Below, in pieces: positions 1 through 5,807 of a stretch of 5,807 nt of DNA; position 1 is the first letter of the stretch, and the number at the start of each line of letters is the position of its first letter. The stretch is from Actinomycetota bacterium (GTDB taxonomy: Bacteria; Actinomycetota; Actinomycetes; Nanopelagicales; Nanopelagicaceae): contig WLHG01000072.1 in assembly GCA_009702845.1 (NCBI GenBank), forward strand, positions 1-5,807, in the 5' to 3' direction. The notes below the pieces were generated by a model. The model was given only the letters and a program-made list of their open reading frames with translations. It had not been told where the DNA came from and did not search any database. Made by a program: the position numbers and the translations under genes.

Positions 1-352
1 CTGTACCGATTCCAACTATGACACCCCATGTTGCGACTAACTGCCATGGAGCATGAATCAGGGTTGTTAAGAAAGCACCAGTACTTACCGTTGTGAGCGC
101 CCCCATGACCACTTTTCGCACGGTAAAGCGCTCCATTAAGGCGGCGGCAAAGGGCGCTGTTAATCCATATAACAAAACATTGACTGAAATGGCCAGAGAT
201 ATCTGTTCGCGATTCCAGCCAAATGCATCTTCAAGCGGAACGATTAAAACCGATGGGGCCGATCTAAATCCAGCCGTTGCAACGAGAGTAAAAAAGGTAA
301 CGATCGCAGCGATCCACGCCGGATGCATTTTTTGCTTAGTCGGCGTTGCCAT
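1..352 (-). CDS. MFS transporter, N-terminal part (runs off the left edge)
   Basis: This is the first 117 codons of a major facilitator superfamily permease in the inner membrane; the rest lies beyond base 1. After a short basic, polar N-terminus (MATPTKQK), residues about 12-38 form a hydrophobic helix, followed by a loop with FGWNREQ at 45-51. A second helix covers about 52-73. The loop ALMERFTVRKV at 71-81 is a version of MFS motif A between helices 2 and 3, and further helices cover about 82-100 and 103-117. The GWNREQIS...LLYGLTAPFAAALMERF pattern resembles the monocarboxylate/oxalate-formate-like branch of MFS, but the substrate cannot be assigned. The start ATG (352-350) is chosen because AGGAG lies 5 bases upstream. 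The gene overlaps the end of the upstream MFS gene by 17 bases in another frame, so it should be the fifth gene of the operon. It is not a duplicate of its neighbour, since the N-termini share no obvious identity. Confidence 0.85.
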   Translation of the reverse strand, partial: MATPTKQKMHPAWIAAIVTFFTLVATAGFRSAPSVLIVPLEDAFGWNREQISLAISVNVLLYGLTAPFAAALMERFTVRKVVMGALTTVSTGAFLTTLIHAPWQLVATWGVIVGIGT

Positions 353-1553
353 TGACTCTCCTGGATAGCACGCTCAGAAGTATCACTGGGATTGCTGCAA
401 ATAGACAGAGCCACCCATAACTCAATGTTCCAATAATAACTCCGGCGATTGCGCCGCCACCGGCGCCCGATAAGTTCATAACTAAATCACTTGCACCTTG
501 CGATGCTGGCCGCATTTCAAGTGAGACTGATTCAGATAGAAAGGCAGAGCCGGCAATTAACGTGCATGACCAACCCAAGCCCAATAAGAAGAGGCCAATT
601 CCTAATTGAACAGCATTATCGGCAGCGGCCAGGCCTGCCACCACAGTTGAAGCTAAGAGAATCACTAGACCGATTTGTATTACGCGCACACGCCCCAAAC
701 GATCGCTGAGCGCGCCAACAATAGGAGAAAAAGCATACATTCCTAATACATGCACGCTAATAACAAAACCAATGATGCGCAAAGAGACATCGACATGTTT
801 CATGTGAATAGGTGTCATTACCATTACTGAAACCATCGCAACGTGACCAATTGCAATCGCCGAAATTGCAAAGAGCGCCTTTGGGTTAGAGCGAATATGT
901 GAAAGCGCCGCTTTCGTCGATACCTTATGTTGGACAACGTTTGCCTGTTTCTCGGCCGTTAAATATGGATCAGGTCGAAGAAAGATTTGAATCACAATCG
1001 TTGCAAAGAATAAAGTAGCTGCTGATACTAGATATGGTCCGACTAAACGTGGCAGATTAAAGTGCTCCGCTAAATTACCCGATGGATCCATTAAATTTGG
1101 TCCAGCAACTGCGCCAATAGTCGAACCCCACACAACAAAGGAGAGTTGCTTAGCGCGAGTCTCTTTTGTGGCTAAGTCGATTGCAGCAAAGCGGGCTTGA
1201 TATCCAGCTGCCGATGCCGCGCCAACAAGAAATGTTCCGAGCAACATAAAAAATAAATTGCGATCTGCCCCGCCGATTATTGCAAATACTGATCCAAGAA
1301 CTCCGGATGAGTATCCAACTGAAAGAGCTAACCGTCTTCCACCGCGCGCAGTTAAGCGTGCCAATGGAAGAGCGAGGGCAGCTGCACCTAGTACGGCACT
1401 TGTCTGAGCAAGGCCGGCAAGTGTTTCAGAGTCGGTAATCGATGAGACTAAAAGCGATCCTGCAGCAACTGTGCCGGCAACTCCAACACCGTTTAAAACC
1501 TGCGCGCTTGCAAGAGTGCGCACTACTCGGCTTTGGAGCTGCGTATTTGGCAT
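336..1553 (-). CDS. MFS transporter, complete, 12 predicted helices, substrate unknown
   Basis: This is a 405-residue inner-membrane permease of normal length for a 12-helix MFS protein. Hydrophobic segments lie at about 14-36, 45-66, 74-95, 99-119, 137-152, 170-192, 226-246, 258-280, 290-309, 314-335, 355-376 and 378-396. Motif A is recognisable twice, as ARLTARGGRRLAL (65-77) after helix 2 and, in better form, as GALSDRLGRVR (280-290) after helix 8, as expected from the two-fold repeat of MFS. A polar central loop (about 193-225, with DPYLTAEKQ and basic residues) separates the halves. The layout resembles drug/metabolite exporters of the DHA1 type, but no substrate-specific motif was recognised and the direction of transport is open. 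The ATG at 1553-1551 shares its A with the TAA stop of the alpha-glucosidase gene (TAATG). No good Shine-Dalgarno sequence precedes it, so termination-reinitiation coupling is likely. The neighbour suggests a link with sugars, but that is inference only. Confidence 0.9.
   Translation of the reverse strand: MPNTQLQSRVVRTLASAQVLNGVGVAGTVAAGSLLVSSITDSETLAGLAQTSAVLGAAALALPLARLTARGGRRLALSVGYSSGVLGSVFAIIGGADRNLFFMLLGTFLVGAASAAGYQARFAAIDLATKETRAKQLSFVVWGSTIGAVAGPNLMDPSGNLAEHFNLPRLVGPYLVSAATLFFATIVIQIFLRPDPYLTAEKQANVVQHKVSTKAALSHIRSNPKALFAISAIAIGHVAMVSVMVMTPIHMKHVDVSLRIIGFVISVHVLGMYAFSPIVGALSDRLGRVRVIQIGLVILLASTVVAGLAAADNAVQLGIGLFLLGLGWSCTLIAGSAFLSESVSLEMRPASQGASDLVMNLSGAGGGAIAGVIIGTLSYGWLCLFAAIPVILLSVLSRRVNGNAD
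358..362 (-). promoter_or_regulatory. Ribosome binding site AGGAG for the second MFS gene
   Basis: The minus strand reads AGGAG here, 5 bases before the ATG at 352-350. The motif lies inside the last codons of the upstream MFS gene (its SRRV residues). It fixes the start of the downstream gene at this ATG rather than at the next in-frame ATG, codon 9. Translation of the downstream gene should therefore be possible both by coupling and by fresh initiation. Confidence 0.7.
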
Positions 1554-3229
1554 TAACTAATCAATCTAACCCAGGCAGCGGTATCGGTTGGAAGTGTATG
1601 GCCGTGAACTGCGCCGCTTGCAACCAAGATCTGTGAGTTAGATGGAAGCTCAATAGCTTTACCAAAGTTGATATAGCAAGCAAAATCACCTGGACGCTCG
1701 AAGGCAACGACATCTGCGCCCGCTTCGATCCATTGCATGGTGCCATCGCCAAGACCCTGTTCGGCTTTGCGAATTGCCAGGGCTTCACGATACATAGACA
1801 ATGTTGAACCCTCAACGCCTTCTTGCGAATCAACTGAAAACCTGCCCCACCATGGTGATTGAGGCAACCAAGCCGCATCCGGTGTTAGAGAGTCAGCGTT
1901 TGAAAAACCAAATGCACCTGCAGGATTACTCGACCATGGCAACGGCACGCGACATCCATCGCGACCACGATCTAAATGACCGCTCATCTTCCATCGTGGA
2001 TCGGTAAGACGTGCTTCCGGAATATCGCGAACTTCTGGCAGCGCTAACTCTTCGCCTTGATACATGTATGCCCCACCTGGCAGCGCCAACATCATGAGCG
2101 CTGCACTACGTGCACGCAAAGTTCCGCGTTCAATATTAAACTTTGCAGCATCACCCTGGCGCGAAAGCGTTGTATCTCCGTGATTTGTCAGTCCTAAATC
2201 TAAGCGATCTACAGATCGCACAACATCGTGATTATTAAATACCCACGATGTCGGTGCGCCAACTTCGGCCAGAGCGTCAATCGAGTGGTTAATCTTCTTC
2301 TTAATCTCTTTAGCTTTCCAGTGTGTAGTCAACATTTCAAAGTTAAAGGAGTTCTGCAACTCATCAGGGCGCACATAACGTGCGATGCGAGATGCTGGAC
2401 TTACCCATGCTTCGGCAACGGCCATGCGATCTCCGGGGTATGAGTCAAAGATTTTTCGCCAAGATCGATAAATATCGTGTACACCCTCTTGATCCCAGAA
2501 AGGTTTGTGTTCGGTACCAAGCATTTCGGCCGCTGGATCATTTCTAATATCGGGTAGGCCCGCCTCTTTAAACATTCCATGGGCGACATCGATTCGGAAA
2601 CCATCGACTCCGCGATCTAACCAAAACTTTAGAACATCCTCTAAATGTGAAACGACTTCAGGGTTTTCCCAGTTTAAATCAGGCTGCTCTACCGCAAATA
2701 AATGTAAATACCATTGGCCCAATTTTCCATTTGCCTCTGTAACGCGATGCCATGCAGGACCACCAAATACGGCCTCCCAGTTATTCGGTGGCAGATCTCC
2801 GTTGGGTCCTTTGCCATCTCGGAACATATAGCGATTGCGCTCGATTGAGCCCGGAGCCGCCTTTAGCGCTGCCTGAAACCACTTGTGATCACTCGATGTG
2901 TGGTTAGGAACAATATCGACGATGAATTTAATTCCAAATTCATGTGTCTCTTTTATCAATCTCTCGGCCTCGGCCAGTGTGCCGTAATCAGGTTCGATAT
3001 CCATGTAGTCGGCGACGTCATAGCCATGGTCATGTTGCGGTGACGGATACCACGGCGTAATCCAGATTGCATCGATGCCGAGCTTTTTTAAATATGGCAG
3101 ACGCGAGCGGATACCTTCAACATCTCCAATGCCATCGCCATTGGAATCGGCAAATGAGCGGATATAGATTTGATACGTGACGGCATCTCTCCACCAAGGG
3201 CGCTCGGTGCGCGGCGCAAGATTGGACAT
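1553..3229 (-). CDS. aglA: Alpha-glucosidase, glycoside hydrolase family 13 (AglA-like)
   Basis: This 558-residue enzyme should hydrolyse the terminal alpha-linked glucose of maltose, isomaltose or short alpha-glucans with retention of configuration. No signal peptide is present, so it acts in the cytoplasm. The (beta/alpha)8 barrel carries every key element. WWRDAVTYQIYIRSF (12-26) opens the barrel, and DSNGDGIGD (28-36) is the usual metal-binding loop. HGYDV (68-72) supplies the -1 subsite Asp71. Region I is DIVPNH (105-110). QPDLNWENP (182-190) is the region V signature of the oligo-1,6-glucosidase/alpha-glucosidase group. DGFRIDVAH holds the nucleophile Asp214, MAVAEAW the acid/base Glu273, and FNNHD the transition-state Asp335. 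A B-domain lies between strand 3 and helix 3 (about 111-180), and a C-terminal beta domain begins near 470. The size is typical of the family. Val215 after the nucleophile is the residue seen in enzymes that accept alpha-1,6 bonds, but actinobacterial alpha-1,4 enzymes can share it, so linkage preference is open. GGAG lies 5 bases before the ATG, and the gene starts 2 bases after the thioesterase stop. The symbol is by family resemblance. Confidence 0.93.
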   Translation of the reverse strand: MSNLAPRTERPWWRDAVTYQIYIRSFADSNGDGIGDVEGIRSRLPYLKKLGIDAIWITPWYPSPQHDHGYDVADYMDIEPDYGTLAEAERLIKETHEFGIKFIVDIVPNHTSSDHKWFQAALKAAPGSIERNRYMFRDGKGPNGDLPPNNWEAVFGGPAWHRVTEANGKLGQWYLHLFAVEQPDLNWENPEVVSHLEDVLKFWLDRGVDGFRIDVAHGMFKEAGLPDIRNDPAAEMLGTEHKPFWDQEGVHDIYRSWRKIFDSYPGDRMAVAEAWVSPASRIARYVRPDELQNSFNFEMLTTHWKAKEIKKKINHSIDALAEVGAPTSWVFNNHDVVRSVDRLDLGLTNHGDTTLSRQGDAAKFNIERGTLRARSAALMMLALPGGAYMYQGEELALPEVRDIPEARLTDPRWKMSGHLDRGRDGCRVPLPWSSNPAGAFGFSNADSLTPDAAWLPQSPWWGRFSVDSQEGVEGSTLSMYREALAIRKAEQGLGDGTMQWIEAGADVVAFERPGDFACYINFGKAIELPSNSQILVASGAVHGHTLPTDTAAWVRLIS

Positions 3230-3231
3230 AG

Positions 3232-3606
3232 TTACTCCGTCTCTAGATATTTACTCAATACTTCGAGCTGGGCCTGCGAGAGTGGGCGCGAACTCTTCGT
3301 ATCATCCGTCACAGAAACCTGAACTGTTTTCACCACGGCGCAGAGAAGTCCATCATGTGAGATCTCGTAGGTCAATTTGAATGAGGATGTGCCAATTGAT
3401 TCAACCCACATAGTCACATCGATAAAAATATTACCTAAAGCAATCGGCGCTTTGAAATCTACCTCGGCGCGTGCGACCACCATGTTAAACAAACCCAGCA
3501 TGGCAAATCTCGCCTCTTGGGCAAAAGTTAAATATTTTGCATTGTTGACATGGGCCATCGCATCTAAATCATCCCAACGGACATACTGCTTATTCGTAAA
3601 CTTCAT
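3232..3606 (-). CDS. Acyl-CoA thioesterase, hotdog fold, 4HBT/YbgC type
   Basis: This 124-residue cytoplasmic protein belongs to the 4-hydroxybenzoyl-CoA thioesterase-like family, which hydrolyses acyl-CoA (or acyl-carrier protein) thioesters. The N-terminal signature VRWDDLDAMAHVNNAKY (9-25) is typical: Asp15 is in the position of the catalytic Asp, and His19-Val-Asn-Asn22 begins the long hotdog helix (about 20-38). The strand VVARAEVDFKAPIALGN (43-59) and later strands (about 60-70, 74-83, 86-99) complete the antiparallel sheet. The C-terminal tail (about 103-124) is polar and helical. The length matches single-hotdog members, which usually work as dimers or tetramers. The substrate cannot be read from sequence. 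The ATG directly follows the ettA stop (TAAATG), with no strong Shine-Dalgarno sequence, so its translation probably depends on ribosomes finishing ettA. From memory, a small thioesterase near ettA is also found in mycobacteria (Rv2475c near Rv2477c), so the pairing is probably conserved. Confidence 0.88.
   Translation of the reverse strand: MKFTNKQYVRWDDLDAMAHVNNAKYLTFAQEARFAMLGLFNMVVARAEVDFKAPIALGNIFIDVTMWVESIGTSSFKLTYEISHDGLLCAVVKTVQVSVTDDTKSSRPLSQAQLEVLSKYLETE
3235..3238 (-). promoter_or_regulatory. Ribosome binding site GGAG for the alpha-glucosidase gene
   Basis: The minus strand reads ACGGAGTAACTATG. GGAG sits 5 bases before the ATG at 3229-3227 and directly abuts the TAA stop of the thioesterase gene. 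It supports this start codon and indicates independent initiation in addition to coupling across the 2-base gap. Confidence 0.7.
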
Positions 3607-5274
3607 TTATCTGGTTAGCTTTCTATACGTGACGCGATGCGGACGGGCAGCATCGGCGCCTAGGCGTTGGATTTTATTCTCTTCATAGGATTCGAAGTTA
3701 CCTTCAAACCAGAACCACTTTGAATCACCTTCATAGGCCAAGATGTGGGTTGCTACGCGGTCTAGAAACCATCGATCGTGAGAGATCACAACGGCGCAAC
3801 CTGGAAATTCGAGCAATGCATTTTCAAGTGAACCGAGAGTTTCAACATCTAAGTCATTTGTTGGCTCATCGAGTAGAAGTAGGTTGCCGCCCTGCTTAAG
3901 TGTCAACGCTAAGTTAAGACGATTGCGCTCTCCACCCGATAAAATTCCTGCAGGTTTTTGTTGATCAGGCCCTTTAAAACCAAAGCAGGATACGTATGCC
4001 CGAGATGGCATTTCGACCATTCCGACTTTTATGAAATCAAGGCCATCTGAGACGACTTCCCAAAGAGTTTTCTTAGGGTCGATGCCGCCACGGGACTGAT
4101 CCACGTAGGAAATTTTGACGGTCTCACCGACTTTCACACTTCCGGTATCAGGTGTTTCCATTCCCATAATTGTCTTGAACAGCGTTGTCTTTCCGGCACC
4201 GTTAGGACCAATGACTCCAACGATTCCGTTGCGAGGCAATGTAAATGAGAGATCATCGATAAGCACGCGATCGCCAAAGCCCTTAGTTAAATGATCGACT
4301 TCGATAACAACATTTCCAAGACGTGGCCCTGGTGGAATCTGAATCTCTTCAAAGTCTAACTTGCGCATCTTGTCGGCCTCGGCCGCCATCTCTTCATAGC
4401 GTGCAAGACGGGCCTTAGATTTAACTTGGCGTCCCTTTGCATTTTGACGGACCCATTCAAGCTCTTCAGTTAAACGCTTTGCACGCTTGGCATCTTTCTG
4501 GCCCTCAATCTTTAAACGTGCAGACTTTGTTTCTAAGTACGTTGTGTAGTTACCTTCATATGGATATGCGCGCCCGCGATCGAGTTCGAGAATCCACTGC
4601 GCAACGTTGTCCAAGAAATATCTATCGTGCGTAATCGCCACAACTGCGCCGTGATACTTATTTAAATGCTGCTCAAGCCATAAAACAGATTCGGCATCTA
4701 AGTGGTTCGTTGGCTCATCAAGAAGTAATAGATCTGGCGCCTGCAAAAGTAATTTACACAATGCAACGCGGCGCTTTTCTCCGCCCGATAAAACCGATAC
4801 ATCGGCATCAGGTGGCGGACAGCGCAGAGCGTCCATCGCCTGTTCTAATTGTGAATCTAACTCCCAAGCATTTCGGTGATCTAACTTCTCTTGCAGATCG
4901 CCCATTTCGGCTAATAACTTGTCGTAGTCGGCATCGGGGTTACCTAATTCATCGCTGATTGCATTGAAGCGATCGAGCATCGCAACGGTTTCGGCAACTC
5001 CCTCTTTGACGTTATCGATGACGTTCTTGCTCTCATTTAAAACCGGCTCCTGCAACAAAATTCCAACGGTGTAGCCAGGGCTTAAGTAGGCCTCGCCATT
5101 AGATGGCTGCTGAAGACCGGCCATAATCTGAAGGACTGTGGACTTACCAGCTCCATTGGGCCCGACCACGCCGATCTTGGCGCCGGGGTAAAACATGATT
5201 GTGACGTCATCGAGAATTACTTTGTCACCATGCGCTTTTCGCGCCTTTTTCATCGTATAAATGAACTCAGCCAT
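3607..5274 (-). CDS. ettA: Energy-dependent translational throttle protein EttA (ABC-F ATPase)
   Basis: EttA is a soluble ABC-F protein that binds the ribosomal E site and lets the first peptide bond form only when the ATP/ADP ratio is high. This protein has 555 residues, the same as E. coli EttA as I recall it, and aligns closely along its length. ABC domain 1 has Walker A GPNGAGKST (38-46), signature LSGGE (162-166) and Walker B LLLLDEP with catalytic Glu187. An arm subdomain inserted in it (about 95-138) is the part that contacts L1 in EttA. The linker holding the P-site tRNA interaction motif covers about 242-323, with the basic stretch WVRQNAKGRQVKSKARLARY (274-293). ABC domain 2 has Walker A GPNGAGKTT (356-364), signature LSGGE (445-449) and Walker B ending in Glu470. 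The tail GADAARPHRVTYRKL is EttA-like. No membrane segments are present. All catalytic residues are intact. AAGG lies 9 bases before the ATG. It is the first gene of the minus-strand operon and is divergent from tRNA-Arg and orn. Confidence 0.96.
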   Translation of the reverse strand: MAEFIYTMKKARKAHGDKVILDDVTIMFYPGAKIGVVGPNGAGKSTVLQIMAGLQQPSNGEAYLSPGYTVGILLQEPVLNESKNVIDNVKEGVAETVAMLDRFNAISDELGNPDADYDKLLAEMGDLQEKLDHRNAWELDSQLEQAMDALRCPPPDADVSVLSGGEKRRVALCKLLLQAPDLLLLDEPTNHLDAESVLWLEQHLNKYHGAVVAITHDRYFLDNVAQWILELDRGRAYPYEGNYTTYLETKSARLKIEGQKDAKRAKRLTEELEWVRQNAKGRQVKSKARLARYEEMAAEADKMRKLDFEEIQIPPGPRLGNVVIEVDHLTKGFGDRVLIDDLSFTLPRNGIVGVIGPNGAGKTTLFKTIMGMETPDTGSVKVGETVKISYVDQSRGGIDPKKTLWEVVSDGLDFIKVGMVEMPSRAYVSCFGFKGPDQQKPAGILSGGERNRLNLALTLKQGGNLLLLDEPTNDLDVETLGSLENALLEFPGCAVVISHDRWFLDRVATHILAYEGDSKWFWFEGNFESYEENKIQRLGADAARPHRVTYRKLTR

Positions 5275-5282
5275 GAGATGAA

Positions 5283-5288
5283 ACCTTA
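5283..5288 (-). promoter_or_regulatory. ettA: Possible -10 element for the ettA operon
   Basis: The minus strand reads TAAGGT, fitting the actinobacterial TAnnnT -10 pattern, with 8 bases between it and the ettA ATG. If used, transcription would start at or within a few bases of the ATG, giving a leaderless or nearly leaderless message. No convincing -35 hexamer lies 16-18 bases upstream. The same bases contain the AAGG that could instead be a Shine-Dalgarno sequence; in that case the promoter would lie further upstream, for example around CATAAC at 5296-5291. Confidence 0.25.
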
Positions 5289-5302
5289 CCGTTATGTGTC
5301 GG

Positions 5303-5308
5303 TAGACT
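5303..5308 (+). promoter_or_regulatory. Possible -10 element for tRNA-Arg and orn
   Basis: TAGACT matches the TAnnnT -10 pattern and sits about 20 bases before the mature tRNA 5' end, so a start near 5314-5316 would leave a leader of about 14 bases for RNase P to remove. The -35 position (about 5280-5285, GAAACC) matches poorly. The call rests mostly on position in the 54-base divergent gap. Confidence 0.3.
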
Positions 5309-5322
5309 TGGCATCCTCGACC

Positions 5323-5338
5323 CTACAGGCGCCTGTAG
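5323..5338. repeat. 16-base perfect palindrome across the tRNA 5' end
   Basis: CTACAGGCGCCTGTAG equals its own reverse complement with no mismatch. Its right half is the first ten bases of tRNA-Arg (acceptor strand GCGCCTG, then TAG); its left half is the precursor leader. It could be an operator for the divergent promoters. As RNA it could form a 6-base-pair hairpin with a GCGC loop that competes with the acceptor stem. It could also be chance, since half of it is fixed by the tRNA. Confidence 0.5.
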
Positions 5339-5402
5339 CTCAGTCGGATAGAGCACCCGCCTTCTAAGCGGGTTGTCGCAGGTTCGATTCCTGCCAGGCG
5401 CG
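5329..5402 (+). tRNA. tRNA-Arg, anticodon UCU
   Basis: The 74 bases fold into a full cloverleaf without mismatches. The acceptor stem pairs GCGCCTG (5329-5335) with CAGGCGC (5395-5401), and G5402 is the discriminator. The D stem pairs GCTC (5338-5341) with GAGC (5351-5354) around a loop containing the conserved GG. The anticodon stem pairs CCCGC with GCGGG around CTTCTAA, giving anticodon TCT at 5363-5365, which reads AGA and possibly AGG. The variable loop is TTGTC. The T stem pairs GCAGG with CCTGC around TTCGATT. CCA is not encoded, so it must be added after transcription, as is common in actinobacteria. The oligoribonuclease start codon begins one base after the discriminator, so cotranscription is likely. 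Confidence 0.97.
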
Positions 5403-5403
5403 C

Positions 5404-5807
5404 ATGGCCAATGAACAACCAAATCTGATTTGGATCGACTGCGAGATGACTGGGCTCTCCCTTGAAAAGGATGTGCTGGTCGAAATTGCGGTGCTGGTCA
5501 CCGACTCAGAGCTCAACGTGATTGGTGATGGCGTTGATGTTGTCATTCGGGCGAGCGCCGACGAACTCGCGGGCATGAACGAGTTTGTTACTGCCATGCA
5601 CACGACTTCGGGTTTAATCACGGAGATTCCAGGTGGGATTTCGCTCGTGGAGGCCGAACTTAAAGTCATTGCATATCTTCTCGAATGTGGATTGCAACCC
5701 GGCAAATCGCCATTGGCTGGAAACTCTGTCGGCGTTGATCGCAGTTTCATCGCTCGCGATATGCCAGCGCTCAATGATTTCTTGCACTATCGAACTATTG
5801 ATGTTTC
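5404..5807 (+). CDS. orn: Oligoribonuclease, N-terminal part (runs off the right edge)
   Basis: Orn is a cytoplasmic DEDDh 3'-5' exoribonuclease that degrades di- and very short oligonucleotides to mononucleotides; it clears RNA decay ends and the linear dinucleotides from cyclic di-nucleotide turnover. The window holds 134 codons of a protein usually near 180-200 residues. LIWIDCEMTGL (8-18) gives the first metal ligands Asp12 and Glu14. LVEIAVLVTD (25-34), MHTTSGL (65-71), GKSPLAGNSVGVDRSF (100-115, with the third acidic ligand Asp112) and HYRTIDV (128-134) all match the family. The catalytic His and the last Asp lie beyond the edge. The ATG at 5404 is chosen because the conserved N-terminus begins there and nothing upstream is available: the tRNA ends at 5402. 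No separate Shine-Dalgarno sequence is possible outside the tRNA body. Translation therefore either uses a nearly leaderless message or a site inside unprocessed precursor. Confidence 0.95.
   Translation, partial: MANEQPNLIWIDCEMTGLSLEKDVLVEIAVLVTDSELNVIGDGVDVVIRASADELAGMNEFVTAMHTTSGLITEIPGGISLVEAELKVIAYLLECGLQPGKSPLAGNSVGVDRSFIARDMPALNDFLHYRTIDV

Noticed and set aside
93..368. 91-codon open frame on the plus strand
   Set aside because: It lies opposite the start of the second MFS gene, which has a ribosome binding site, membrane helices and motif A. The plus-strand frame has no family resemblance.
1530..1570. Possible transcription terminator between the alpha-glucosidase and MFS genes
   Set aside because: The genes overlap by one base (TAATG), and no stem-loop followed by a T run is seen here or at the other operon junctions.
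1561..1878. 105-codon open frame on the minus strand inside the alpha-glucosidase gene
   Set aside because: It is an alternative frame of the C-terminal domain of an intact GH13 gene. No start signal was found and its composition is unlike a real protein.
2505..2831. 108-codon open frame on the plus strand
   Set aside because: It is antisense to the catalytic core of the alpha-glucosidase, with no recognisable motif.
3377..3688. 103-codon open frame on the plus strand
   Set aside because: It is antisense to the thioesterase and the end of ettA, both with clear family signatures. The hydrophobic stretch comes from reverse reading of amphipathic coding sequence.
4437..4958. Two plus-strand open frames (4437-4634 and 4710-4958) opposite ettA
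   Set aside because: Both are short, antisense to a highly conserved gene and show no domain or ribosome binding site.
5326..5401. CAGGCGC repeated at 5326 and 5395, considered as an integrase attachment-like direct repeat
   Set aside because: The copy at 5395 is the 3' acceptor strand and the first copy is the left part of the palindrome. No integrase, excision partner or foreign genes are nearby.
5395..5410. Possible encoded CCA end of the tRNA
   Set aside because: The bases after discriminator G5402 are CATGG, so CCA is not encoded; the C at 5403 is the single base before the orn ATG.
5364..5774. 136-codon open frame on the minus strand opposite orn and the tRNA
   Set aside because: It is antisense to a clearly conserved orn and ends inside the tRNA. 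Its tail (WQESNLRQP) is the familiar artefact of translating the reverse of a tRNA T-arm. The rest is Ser/Thr-rich with no recognisable domain.

Overview
The window looks like a piece of an actinobacterial chromosome with unusually moderate base composition (about half G+C by eye) and very tight gene packing. The protein sequences (EttA, GH13 alpha-glucosidase, oligoribonuclease), the lack of an encoded CCA on the tRNA, and gene junctions of 0-2 bases fit a small, streamlined actinobacterium, such as a freshwater planktonic lineage of the acI / Nanopelagicales type. That assignment is inference from style and recognised families, not a database match.

Layout. From 5274 leftwards to the edge runs one apparent minus-strand operon of five genes: ettA (ABC-F translation factor), a small hotdog-fold acyl-CoA thioesterase, a GH13 alpha-glucosidase, a complete 12-helix MFS transporter, and the first 117 residues of a second, unrelated MFS transporter that leaves the window at base 1. 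The junctions are TAAATG (stop abutting start), a 2-base gap, TAATG (1-base overlap) and a 17-base overlap, so translational coupling is likely throughout. Bases 5275-5328 are a short divergent intergenic region. To its right, on the plus strand, lie a tRNA-Arg(UCU) gene and, one base after it, the start of orn (oligoribonuclease), which leaves the window at the right edge.

How the genes fit together. EttA gates the first elongation steps of the ribosome according to the ATP/ADP ratio. Orn finishes RNA turnover by degrading di- and short oligonucleotides, and the tRNA reads AGA (and possibly AGG) codons, so the divergent centre is a translation/RNA housekeeping locus. The downstream part of the minus operon is metabolic: the alpha-glucosidase should release glucose from short alpha-glucans in the cytoplasm, and the MFS proteins move unknown small solutes. 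From memory, ettA, a small thioesterase and an aglA-type alpha-glucosidase also lie near one another in mycobacteria (Rv2477c, Rv2475c, Rv2471), so this part may be an old actinobacterial neighbourhood.

No mobile element, CRISPR array, phage gene, broken gene or clearly new system is visible. The more unusual details are a 16-base perfect palindrome across the 5' end of the tRNA gene and the one-base spacing between the tRNA and orn, which would give a nearly leaderless orn message if the two are cotranscribed.
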